This document shows, piece by piece, positions 44,323 through 51,604 of a DNA stretch of 64,000 nt. Where the stretch lies: contig NZ_QYBC01000002.1 of NCBI RefSeq assembly GCF_004137085.1, positions 310,001-374,000 on the forward strand, given 5' to 3'. The DNA is from Lichenibacterium ramalinae. Lineage in GTDB: Bacteria; Pseudomonadota; Alphaproteobacteria; Rhizobiales; Beijerinckiaceae. The notes beneath the pieces were generated by a model. The model did no database searches and was not told where the DNA came from. It saw only the letters and a list, made by a program, of their open reading frames with translations. A program made the position numbers and the translations under genes. Positions within the stretch are counted from its first letter, which is position 1. Each line of letters starts with the position of its first letter.

Positions 44323-44505
44323 TCACTTGGTGACGGCGTCCTTCACGGCGTCCTTGGCTTCGCCGACGGCGCCCTTGGCCTTGCCCGCCACCTTGTCGGC
44401 CGTGCCCTCGGCTTCCAGCCGGTCGTTGCCCGTCACCTTGCCGATGGCCTCCTTCACGGTGCCCTTGGCCTGGTCGAGCGCGCCTTCGATGCGGTTCTTG
44501 TCCAT
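44323..44505 (-). CDS. CsbD-family stress protein
   Basis: This 60-residue, highly charged helical protein reads MDKNRIEGALDQAKGTVKEA and then continues with GKVTGNDRLEAEGTADKVAG and ends in GAVGEAKDAVKDAVTK. This is the full CsbD domain, abundant in stationary phase and general-stress regulons of many bacteria; molecular function is unknown. It precedes the membrane-anchored CsbD-like gene by 161 bases on the same strand. No EcfG-type GGAAC/CGTT promoter pair was convincingly seen. Confidence 0.92.
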   Translation of the reverse strand: MDKNRIEGALDQAKGTVKEAIGKVTGNDRLEAEGTADKVAGKAKGAVGEAKDAVKDAVTK

Positions 44506-44607
44506 GGTGTCGGTCTCCCAAATCGCCCGCCAGCGCGGGCTTGACTGGAAGATGGGACGGGGTACCGCGACAGCAATGGTACGGGTGCATCAATCTTCTA
44601 GTATGGA

Positions 44608-46086
44608 TTAACCGTCTGTCGCGTCGATGCGCGAGGCTCCGGACGGGAACCCGCGCTCGCGACCCCAGATGACGACCTCGCTGCGCCGGTGCAGGTCGAG
44701 CTTGCGGTACAGGGAGGCGACGTGGTTGCGGACCGTGTTGGCCGACAGGCACAGGCGCTGCGAGATGCCGGCGTCGGTCAGGCCCTCGCACATCAGGTCG
44801 AGGATCTGGCGCTCGCGGGCCGAGAAGTTCGGGCTCCGGTCCACCGCGGTGCGCCCGGGACGCCGCAGGGCGGCCAGCCGCTCGATCACGCCGCGGCTGA
44901 ACCAGGACGTGTCCGCCATCACGGCCTCGATGGCCGCCATGAGGTCGCGTTCGCCGCGCTTGCGCTCCGTGATGTCGAGCAGCACCGACAGGATGCAGGC
45001 CTCGTCGTTGATGGTGACGCGCTCGGCCGAGATCAGGCAGTCGAGCTCGCCGCGGTCCTGGCGGAACAGGCCGGCCTCGAAGTTCCGCACGTGCCCGGTC
45101 TCGGCCAGGGTGGCGAGGAAGGCCTGCTGGCGCTCGGGTTTGACCCACATGGCGAGGTCGCCGGCCGAGCGTCCCAGCGCCTCGGCCTCGGCGAAGCCGA
45201 ACTCCGCCGTGAAGGCCTCGTTGATGGCCAGCATGGACAGGTCGGCGGACTTCACCAGCACGGTGGGGACGGGAGACAGGCGGAACGCCTTGGCGAAGCG
45301 TTCCTCGCTGTGCTGCAGCGCCGTCTCGGCCTTCCGGCGCAGCTCGAGGTCGGCGAAGGTGAAGAGCATGCAGGGCTCTTCGTTCATGTCGATCGGCTGG
45401 CCCGCCACGATGACGAATTTGGTGCTGCCGTCCGGCAGCGGCAGGCAGGCCTCCATCTGCGGCACGGTCCGGCCCTCGCTCAGCCGCTCGATGGCGGTCG
45501 CCCGCTTCTTGGCCTCGTGGAACAGGTCGATCTCGTAGGTGGTGCGCCCCAGCACGTCCTCGCGCGCATAGCCGGTCATGTCGACGAAGCCCTGGTTCAC
45601 CTTGACGAAGCGCAGGTCCGACAGGCGGCAGATGACGGCGGGGGCCGGGTTGGCCGCGAAGGTCTTCTCGAAACGCTCCTCCGCGGCGAAGCGCTCGGTG
45701 GCGTCCGTGATGACGAGGACGAGGCAATCGGGCCGGCCCTGGCGGTCCTTCAGCACGAGGCTGCGGATGCGATGCACCCAGTGCACGTCGGGGGTCCGCG
45801 CCGGCGCCACGTCCACCACGACGTCGTCGAAGACTTCCCCGGCCATCACCCGCTCGATGGGGTAGAGCCCGTCCGCCAACGGGTGGTTGTTGCGGTAGCG
45901 CAGGGCGAAGCGCGCGCGATAGTCCGACACGTCGCCGCCGAGCCCGTCGACGGTCTCCACCCCGTGCATGGCGAGGGCCGCGTCGTTGGCCCAGGCGATG
46001 CGCTGGTCGGGCTCGATGAGGATCACGCCTTCCGTCAGCCCGGCGATGATCGTGGTCAGTTGCGAACGGTCCACGGTATCGGTCAC
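44608..46086 (-). CDS. Multi-PAS sensor/transcription regulator with LuxR-type DNA-binding domain
   Basis: The 492-residue cytoplasmic protein has three or four PAS folds: about 10-120 (IAGLTEGVILIEPDQRIAWAND), 125-240 (FAANPAPAVICRLSDLRFVKVNQGFVDMTGYARED) and 255-370 (FRLSPVPTVLVKSADLSMLA). A LuxR/FixJ HTH forms the C-terminus (SARERQILDLMCEGLTDAGI, SANTVRNHVASLYRKLDLHR). It probably senses a small ligand, redox state or light and acts directly on DNA. GTG at 46084-46086 is preferred because GGAGGGG lies about 5 bases upstream; ATG at 46096-46098 is the alternative. Its closest neighbours are the CsbD-type stress genes, possible targets. Confidence 0.86.
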   Translation of the reverse strand: MTDTVDRSQLTTIIAGLTEGVILIEPDQRIAWANDAALAMHGVETVDGLGGDVSDYRARFALRYRNNHPLADGLYPIERVMAGEVFDDVVVDVAPARTPDVHWVHRIRSLVLKDRQGRPDCLVLVITDATERFAAEERFEKTFAANPAPAVICRLSDLRFVKVNQGFVDMTGYAREDVLGRTTYEIDLFHEAKKRATAIERLSEGRTVPQMEACLPLPDGSTKFVIVAGQPIDMNEEPCMLFTFADLELRRKAETALQHSEERFAKAFRLSPVPTVLVKSADLSMLAINEAFTAEFGFAEAEALGRSAGDLAMWVKPERQQAFLATLAETGHVRNFEAGLFRQDRGELDCLISAERVTINDEACILSVLLDITERKRGERDLMAAIEAVMADTSWFSRGVIERLAALRRPGRTAVDRSPNFSARERQILDLMCEGLTDAGISQRLCLSANTVRNHVASLYRKLDLHRRSEVVIWGRERGFPSGASRIDATDG

Positions 46087-46193
46087 TGGCCCCTCCATGC
46101 CCCCCCGGGACAAGTCGCGGGAGGGCGTCGGGTTCACGGCCGGGCGGCGGCGGCGCGTGGACAGGCCCGGGCTTCCCGGGCTAGACCCGCCCG

Positions 46194-47813
46194 ATGCTGG
46201 AGCTTCGGGACTATCAGCGGCGCAGCCTCGACGCCCTGCAGGCGTCGTGGGACCGCGACGGCGGCGATGGGTTGGTGGTGCTGCCGACGGGAGCCGGCAA
46301 GGCGCTCGTCATTGCCGCGCTGGTCGCCGAAACGCTGGCGCGCCGGCCCGAAGCCCGCATCGCCGTCGTCACCCACAGCCGCGAACTCATCGCCCAGAAC
46401 CACGCCGAGCTGACCCGCTTCTGGCCCGAAGCCCCGGCCGGCATCTACTCGGCCGGCCTCGCCCGGCGCGAAGCCGACGCGCAGGTGCTGGTCTGCGGCG
46501 TGCAGTCGGTGTGGAACAAGCTCGACGCCATCGGCCCGCGCGACCTCGTCGTGGTCGACGAGGCGCATCTCATCCCGCGGGCCGCCGACACGCGCTACGG
46601 CCGGCTCCTCGCGGGCCTGCGGGCGTCGCGGCCGGACATGCGCGTCGCCGGGTTCACGGCCACGCCCTACAGGCTCGACAGCGGCCGGCTCGACGAGGGG
46701 CCGGGCCGGCTGTTCTCCGGCATCGTCTACGAGGCCAATGTCGGAGACCTCATCCACCACGGCTACCTGTCGCCGCTCGTGTGCAAGGCGACCCTGACGG
46801 CGCTCGACGTGGCCGACGTGCCGCGGCGGGGCGGCGACTACGTGCCGGGCCTGCTCGAGGCCGCCGTCAACACCGCGGCCATCACCGAGGCGGCCGTCGC
46901 CGAGATGGTGGCCTACGGCGCCGAGCGGCGGGCCTGGCTCGCCTTCTGCGCCGGCGTCGCCCATGCCGCGGCGGTGCGCGACGCCGTGCGGGACCACGGC
47001 ATCTCCTGCGAGACCGTGACGGGCGAGACCGACCGGCGCGAGCGCGGGCGGATCGTCGCGGCGTTCCGCGCCGGGCGGATCCGCTGCCTCACCTCGGTGG
47101 GCGTGCTGGCGACCGGCTTCAACGTGCCCGAGGTCGACCTCATCGCCCTGCTGCGCCCGACGCAGAGCACCGGCCTTTACGTGCAGCAGGTCGGCCGCGC
47201 GCTGCGCCGCGCGCCGGGCAAGCGCGACGCGCTGGTGCTCGACTATGCGGGCCTCGTGCGGATGCATGGCCCCGTCGACATCGTCACGGCCCGCACGGCG
47301 GCGGCGGTGCGGGGCCGGGAGGACGAGGTCCGGGCCAAGCCCTGCCCCGGATGCGGCGCCCTCATCGCCCTCAACGCCTCGACATGCGAAGCCTGCTGGG
47401 TCGAGCCCGAGACGGGGGACGAGCCGCCCCACGAGGCCGAGGCCGAGGACGCGCTGCCGATCCTGTCCGACCAGCTCGCCCCCGAACTGCGCCCGGTGTG
47501 GCATCCGGTGCCGGACTGGCGCTTCGAGCCCGCGCGGCCGGGCCTCGACATCGTCTTCGCCTGCCCCGACGGCGCGGTCCGCGTCCGGCTGCACCCGGAG
47601 GAGCGCGGCTACCTGCGCCAGAAGGCCGTGCAATGGTGGCGCGGGCTCGGCGGGGGCGCCGATGCCCCGATGACGGTGGCCGAGGTGCTGGAGCGCCGGG
47701 ACGAGCTGACCCGGCCGAGCGCCGTGCGGGTGCAGCGCTCGCGCTCGGCCGAGCAGGTCGAGTGCCGCCTGCCGGACGGGCGCAGCTTCACGGACGTGCG
47801 GCGGGCGGGGTGA
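46194..47813 (+). CDS. DEAD/DEAH-box (SSL2/ComFA-like superfamily 2) helicase
   Basis: The 539-residue SF2 helicase carries motif Q region LRDYQRRSLDAL, Walker A VVLPTGAGKALV, motif Ia VTHSRELIAQNH, Walker B VVDEAHLIP (DEAH), motif III GFTATPYRLD, motif V TSVGVLATGFNVPEVD and motif VI QQVGRALRRAPGK. After the core, a four-cysteine zinc ribbon (CPGCGALIALNASTCEAC, about residues 382-400) precedes an uncharacterised C-terminal domain. It is a stand-alone helicase common in alphaproteobacteria; substrate unknown. ATG 46194 begins directly with the conserved MLELRDYQ. Confidence 0.9.
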   Translation: MLELRDYQRRSLDALQASWDRDGGDGLVVLPTGAGKALVIAALVAETLARRPEARIAVVTHSRELIAQNHAELTRFWPEAPAGIYSAGLARREADAQVLVCGVQSVWNKLDAIGPRDLVVVDEAHLIPRAADTRYGRLLAGLRASRPDMRVAGFTATPYRLDSGRLDEGPGRLFSGIVYEANVGDLIHHGYLSPLVCKATLTALDVADVPRRGGDYVPGLLEAAVNTAAITEAAVAEMVAYGAERRAWLAFCAGVAHAAAVRDAVRDHGISCETVTGETDRRERGRIVAAFRAGRIRCLTSVGVLATGFNVPEVDLIALLRPTQSTGLYVQQVGRALRRAPGKRDALVLDYAGLVRMHGPVDIVTARTAAAVRGREDEVRAKPCPGCGALIALNASTCEACWVEPETGDEPPHEAEAEDALPILSDQLAPELRPVWHPVPDWRFEPARPGLDIVFACPDGAVRVRLHPEERGYLRQKAVQWWRGLGGGADAPMTVAEVLERRDELTRPSAVRVQRSRSAEQVECRLPDGRSFTDVRRAG

Positions 47814-47825
47814 AGGCGCGGCCGG

Positions 47826-48035
47826 TCACGGGCGGCGCTGCGGCGCCTTCAGGCAGGTGCCGGCATAGCTGCGCTCGCCGCTCGCCACCCAGGCGCCCCC
47901 GGCGTCGTGGCAGCGGTCGACGGCGGCCTCGTGGCTGAGGCTCGCCTCGTGGAACACGTAGGCCATCGTGCCGCCGACCAGCGCCACGATGGCCGCCAGA
48001 GCCCCGAACAGGATCCCCCTCACCTCGCCCTTCAC
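47826..48035 (-). CDS. Small single-helix membrane/exported protein, unknown function
   Basis: This 69-residue protein from GTG 48033-48035 (GGGGAGC about 6 bases upstream) has one hydrophobic helix near the N-terminus (GILFGALAAIVALVGGTMAYVF). A short outer segment DRCHDAGGAWVASGERSYAGTC contains two cysteines that could form a disulfide outside the membrane. The CxxxGGxW pattern is seen in many small exported proteins. The gene is convergent with the helicase gene, only 12 bases apart, and divergent from uricase. Confidence 0.65.
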   Translation of the reverse strand: MKGEVRGILFGALAAIVALVGGTMAYVFHEASLSHEAAVDRCHDAGGAWVASGERSYAGTCLKAPQRRP

Positions 48036-48190
48036 CGCCCGCTCCCCGCCTGCCCCGCCTGCCCGACCCTATACGGCCGGGGGCCGGGCGGCACGGTGGC
48101 GCGGGCGCGGCGCTTTCCCACGCCGGCCCGCTTCTTGTATCCTGGGCGGTGTCGGGCCGCGCCCGCCCACGACCCATCGGAGCACCGGGC

Positions 48191-49039
48191 ATGACGCTTC
48201 TGAGCAGCACCTACGGCAAGGGCCGCGTCCGCGTGATGCGGGTGGCGGGCGAGGGCGAGGGCGAGGGTGCTTGGCGCGAGGTGCGCGAACTCGACGTCCG
48301 CGCCATGCTGACGGGCGACATCGACCGCGCCTTCACGCGGGCCGACAATTCCACGACGGTGTCGACCGACACGATCAAGAACGTCGTCAACGTCGTGGCG
48401 CGCGAGAACCTCGACGCCGGCGCGGAAAGGTTCTGCCGCGCCGTCGCCGAGCGCCTGCTCGCCAGCTACGCCGGCATGGCCACCGCCACGGTTTCGGCCC
48501 GCGAAACGCGCTGGAACCGCCTCGCCGTCGACGGCAAGCCCCACCCCCACGCCTTCACGCGCGACGGCAACGGCTTCGGCACCGCCGAAGTCGTGATGGA
48601 CCGCTCGGGCGGCCGCGTGTCCTCGGGCGTGTCGGACTTCACCTTCCTCAAGGCGACGGAATCGGGCTGGGCCGGCTACGTCAAGGACCCCTACACCACC
48701 ATCCCGGAGACCCACGACCGCATCGCCGCCACCGCCATGGAGGCCACCTGGCGCTGGGAGCGCGACCCGGCCGACTTCGCCGCCGCCAACGCCCGGGTGC
48801 TCGACACGATGCTGGCGGTCTTCGCCGAAACCTATTCCCACAGCGTGCAGGACAGCCTCTACCGCATGGCGAAGGCGGCGCTCGACGCCGTGCCCGAACT
48901 CGACACCGTCAGCCTCGCCTGCCCCAACAAGCACTACCTGCCGGTCAACCTCGCGCCTTTCGGGCTCAGCGCCGACAACCGCGTCTTCACGGCGACCGAC
49001 GAGCCGCACGGGCAGATCGAATGCACGGTCGGGCGGTGA
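48191..49039 (+). CDS. Urate oxidase (factor-independent urate hydroxylase)
   Basis: The 282-residue cofactor-free uricase oxidises urate to 5-hydroxyisourate. The catalytic triad blocks are visible: Lys in SSTYGKGRVRVMRV, Thr in VSTDTIKNVVNVVAR, and His in ACPNKHYLPVNL near the C-terminus. FLKATESGWAGYVKDPYTT is the substrate-binding segment. Length (about 280-300) is normal. ATG 48191 is preferred to upstream starts because homologues begin just before YGK. The other purine catabolism genes (xanthine dehydrogenase, HIU hydrolase, OHCU decarboxylase, allantoinase) are not in the window. Confidence 0.95.
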   Translation: MTLLSSTYGKGRVRVMRVAGEGEGEGAWREVRELDVRAMLTGDIDRAFTRADNSTTVSTDTIKNVVNVVARENLDAGAERFCRAVAERLLASYAGMATATVSARETRWNRLAVDGKPHPHAFTRDGNGFGTAEVVMDRSGGRVSSGVSDFTFLKATESGWAGYVKDPYTTIPETHDRIAATAMEATWRWERDPADFAAANARVLDTMLAVFAETYSHSVQDSLYRMAKAALDAVPELDTVSLACPNKHYLPVNLAPFGLSADNRVFTATDEPHGQIECTVGR

Positions 49040-49171
49040 CGGCGGCGCCCCGCCGACGAAGGCCCGCCGCGCACCGGCCCCGATCCGGGCGAGCCGGCAC
49101 GCTCGCGGGACGGGGAGTCGGGACGCGGCACTGAACCCGAGGCCGGCGGGCGCGTTGATGCTGCGGCGCGA

Positions 49172-49188
49172 ATGCTGCAGTGCAGCAT
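49172..49188. promoter_or_regulatory. 17-bp palindrome ATGCTGCAGTGCAGCAT upstream of the patatin gene (PhaR-like)
   Basis: Eight-base arms ATGCTGCA and TGCAGCAT around one central G are perfectly symmetrical. It includes CTGC-N3-GCAG and, on the minus strand, the same GCTGCACTGC core found at 3687. It ends 30 bases before the ATG of the patatin-like gene, a repressor position. The 178-base gap from uricase otherwise shows no clear element. Confidence 0.6.
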
Positions 49189-49218
49189 GACCGTGGGGCC
49201 GTTCCGGCCGGAGGGACC

Positions 49219-50334
49219 ATGGACCAGAACACCCCCCACCCCGAGGCCCACAACGTCGCGACCGCGGTCCCGTCGCGGCCCGTCGCCGACCGCTCCCGGC
49301 GCCCCTCGCCCCCTGCCCTGGCCGGGCCGCGGGCCGAGAAGACGGTGTCGCTGGCTCTGCAGGGTGGCGGCTCCCACGGCGCCTTCACCTGGGGCGTGCT
49401 CGACGCCCTCATCGCGGACGGGCGCCTCGCCTTCGAGGCCGTGACGGGGGCCAGCGCCGGGGCCATGAACGCCGTCGTGATGGTCGACGGCTGGGTGGCG
49501 GGCGGGCCGGACGGTGCCCGCGCCGCGCTCGAAGGCTTCTGGCGCCGCGCCAGCCTCGACGGCGCCTTGCGCCCCGTGCAGCGCCGCTTCGTCGACGGCT
49601 GGATCGAACTCCTGTCGCGCAACCCGGTCCTGGACTTCTGGTCCAAGGCGCTGTCGCCCAGCCCCTATGCGGTGAACCCGCTGAACGTGAACCCCCTGCG
49701 GGCGGCTTTGGCGGCATCGGTGGACTTCGAGCGCCTGCGCGCCGCCGACACGGCCGGCCTGTTCGTGTCCGCCACCAACGTGTGGACCGGCAAGCTCACG
49801 GTCTTCGAGCGCACCGACCTTTCGCTCGACCACCTCATGGCTTCGGCCTGCATCCCCACCGTGTTCAAGGCCGTCGAGATCGACGGCGTGCCCTACTGGG
49901 ACGGCGGCTATCTCGGCAACCCGGCGCTCTACCCGCTGCACAAGGGCGCCCGCACGCGCGACATCCTGCTGGTGCAGATCAACCCGGTCGAGCGGCGCGA
50001 AACGCCGCGCTCCAGCGACGCCATCCACGATCGGCTGAACGAGATCAGCTTCAACGCCAACCTGATGCGGGAGCTGCGCTCGATCGACTTCGTCGACGGG
50101 CTCATCGCCGAGGGGCAGCTCAGCCGCAACACCTTCGATCCCGTGCTGGTGCACCGCATCGACGGCACCGCCGCCCTCGACGGCCATGCCGCCTCGACCC
50201 GCCTCGACGCGCGCTGGCGCGTCATGCTGGAGCTTCGGGACGAGGGCCGCCGGGCCGCCGAGGCCTGGCTCGTCGAGCATTACCCGGGCGTCGGCCAGCA
50301 CGGGACGCTGGACCTCAAGGCGGCCTACCAGTGA
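49219..50334 (+). CDS. Patatin-like phospholipase
   Basis: The 371-residue protein has, after a Pro/Arg-rich leader of about 38 residues, the patatin domain: oxyanion hole SLALQGGGSHGAFTWGVLDAL (about 43-63), nucleophile Ser in TGASAGAMNAV (G-x-S-x-G, about 75-85) and catalytic Asp in YWDGGYLGNPAL (D-G-G/A). It is a cytoplasmic-type acyl hydrolase. In several alphaproteobacteria such genes lie near 3-hydroxybutyrate or PHB genes, and a PhaR-like palindrome lies just upstream, so a role on PHB granules or granule lipids is plausible but unproven. ATG 49219 has CGGAGGGACC upstream. Convergent with zapE. Confidence 0.9.
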   Translation: MDQNTPHPEAHNVATAVPSRPVADRSRRPSPPALAGPRAEKTVSLALQGGGSHGAFTWGVLDALIADGRLAFEAVTGASAGAMNAVVMVDGWVAGGPDGARAALEGFWRRASLDGALRPVQRRFVDGWIELLSRNPVLDFWSKALSPSPYAVNPLNVNPLRAALAASVDFERLRAADTAGLFVSATNVWTGKLTVFERTDLSLDHLMASACIPTVFKAVEIDGVPYWDGGYLGNPALYPLHKGARTRDILLVQINPVERRETPRSSDAIHDRLNEISFNANLMRELRSIDFVDGLIAEGQLSRNTFDPVLVHRIDGTAALDGHAASTRLDARWRVMLELRDEGRRAAEAWLVEHYPGVGQHGTLDLKAAYQ

Positions 50335-50356
50335 TCCGGGCCGCGCCGGCCTGGCC

Positions 50357-51517
50357 TCACGTCTCGGCGATGCCGCCCGTATCGGCCGACGGACGGCCGT
50401 GGCCGTGCGGCAGCGCCAGATATTGCTCCGAGCGCATCTCGACGAGGCGCGACACGGTGCGGCGGAACTCGAAGATCTCGCGGCCTTCCGGCGCCTCGTA
50501 GAGGGCGTCGGGCTCGGCTTCGGCGGAGGCGATGAGCTTCACCTGCTCGTCGTAGAGCGTGTCGACGAGGTTGATGAAGCGCTTCACGACGTTGCGTTCG
50601 TCGGCCCGCATCACCCGGATGCCGTCGACCAGCACCGTGCCGTAGTGGCGCGCCAGGGCGAGGAAGTCGACCGAGCCGAGCGGCGCCTCGCACAGGTCGG
50701 CGAAGGCAAAGCGGGCGACGTCGCCCACCGCCTCGGGCACCAGGATCTCGCGCCCGAGCAGCGGCAGCCGCTGGGGCGCCCCCCGCGGCACGCCGGTGAG
50801 GCTGAGGAAGGCGCGGTCGAGCGCCGCGCGGGCGGCCGCGTCGGCGGGGGCGAACCATGTCGCCGCCTCGGTCAGCTTGGCGTAGCGGAAATCCTGGGCG
50901 GCCTCGAGCCGCACGGTCTCCATCCGGCGCTGCAGCAGCGCGATGAAGGGCAGGAACAGCGTGCGGTTGAGGCCGTCGCGGTACAGGTTCTCGGGCTCGA
51001 CGTTCGAGGTCGCCACCACGACGACGCGGTCGGCGAAGAGCGCCGTGAACAGGCGGCCGAGGATCATAGCGTCGGCGATGTCGGTCACGGCGAATTCGTC
51101 GAAGCACAGGAGCCGGGCTTCGGCGGCGATGGCCTCGGCGACGGGCGGGATCGGGTCGTCGCCCTTCACGGCGCCGCGCTTGCGGAGCTCCCGCCAGACG
51201 TGGATGCGGGCGTGGACGTCGGCCATGAAGGCGTGGAAATGCACGCGCCGCTTGGGCTCGGCGGCGGCGGCCTCGTAGAACAGGTCCATCAGCATGGTCT
51301 TGCCGCGCCCGACGTCGCCGACGACGTAGAGGCCGCGCGGCGGCTCCTCCGGCTTGGCGCCGAACAGGCGGCCGAACAGCGAGGGCCGGTCGGCGCCACC
51401 GGCCGCCAGGGACGCCGCGAGGGCATCGAGCCTGCCCGCCACCGCTTCCTGGGCGGCATCGGGCTGCAGCTCGCCCCGCGCCACGCGGGCGCGGTAGCGG
51501 TCGAGAACGCTGGTCAC
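50357..51517 (-). CDS. zapE: Cell division protein ZapE (AFG1-like ATPase)
   Basis: The 386-residue P-loop ATPase has Walker A VVGDVGRGKTMLMDLFYEA (about 72-90), the following RRVHFHAFMADVHARIH, and Walker B RLLCFDEFAVTDIADAMILGRLF, then ATSNVEPENLYRDGLNR, all typical of AFG1/ZapE. ZapE acts on the FtsZ ring late in constriction in E. coli; the mitochondrial relative AFG1/LACE1 handles respiratory proteins. GTG at 51515-51517 is chosen because GAGG lies 8 bases upstream; GTG at 51524-51526 overlaps that GAGG. In many alphaproteobacteria the gene precedes mdh; here a GGDEF/EAL gene is upstream. Confidence 0.92.
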   Translation of the reverse strand: MTSVLDRYRARVARGELQPDAAQEAVAGRLDALAASLAAGGADRPSLFGRLFGAKPEEPPRGLYVVGDVGRGKTMLMDLFYEAAAAEPKRRVHFHAFMADVHARIHVWRELRKRGAVKGDDPIPPVAEAIAAEARLLCFDEFAVTDIADAMILGRLFTALFADRVVVVATSNVEPENLYRDGLNRTLFLPFIALLQRRMETVRLEAAQDFRYAKLTEAATWFAPADAAARAALDRAFLSLTGVPRGAPQRLPLLGREILVPEAVGDVARFAFADLCEAPLGSVDFLALARHYGTVLVDGIRVMRADERNVVKRFINLVDTLYDEQVKLIASAEAEPDALYEAPEGREIFEFRRTVSRLVEMRSEQYLALPHGHGRPSADTGGIAET

Positions 51518-51604
51518 GCTGAACACCTCGGAGGGCGGCCCACCCGTGGCCGCGACGGGTGTCCTTGCGGGCGCCGGCCCCGTGCCGTCAAGGCGCGCCG
51601 CGCG

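Noticed and set aside
44506-44607. General-stress (EcfG) promoter for the CsbD gene
   Set aside because: The GGAAC-N16/17-CGTT pattern was not found in the expected orientation upstream of 44505.
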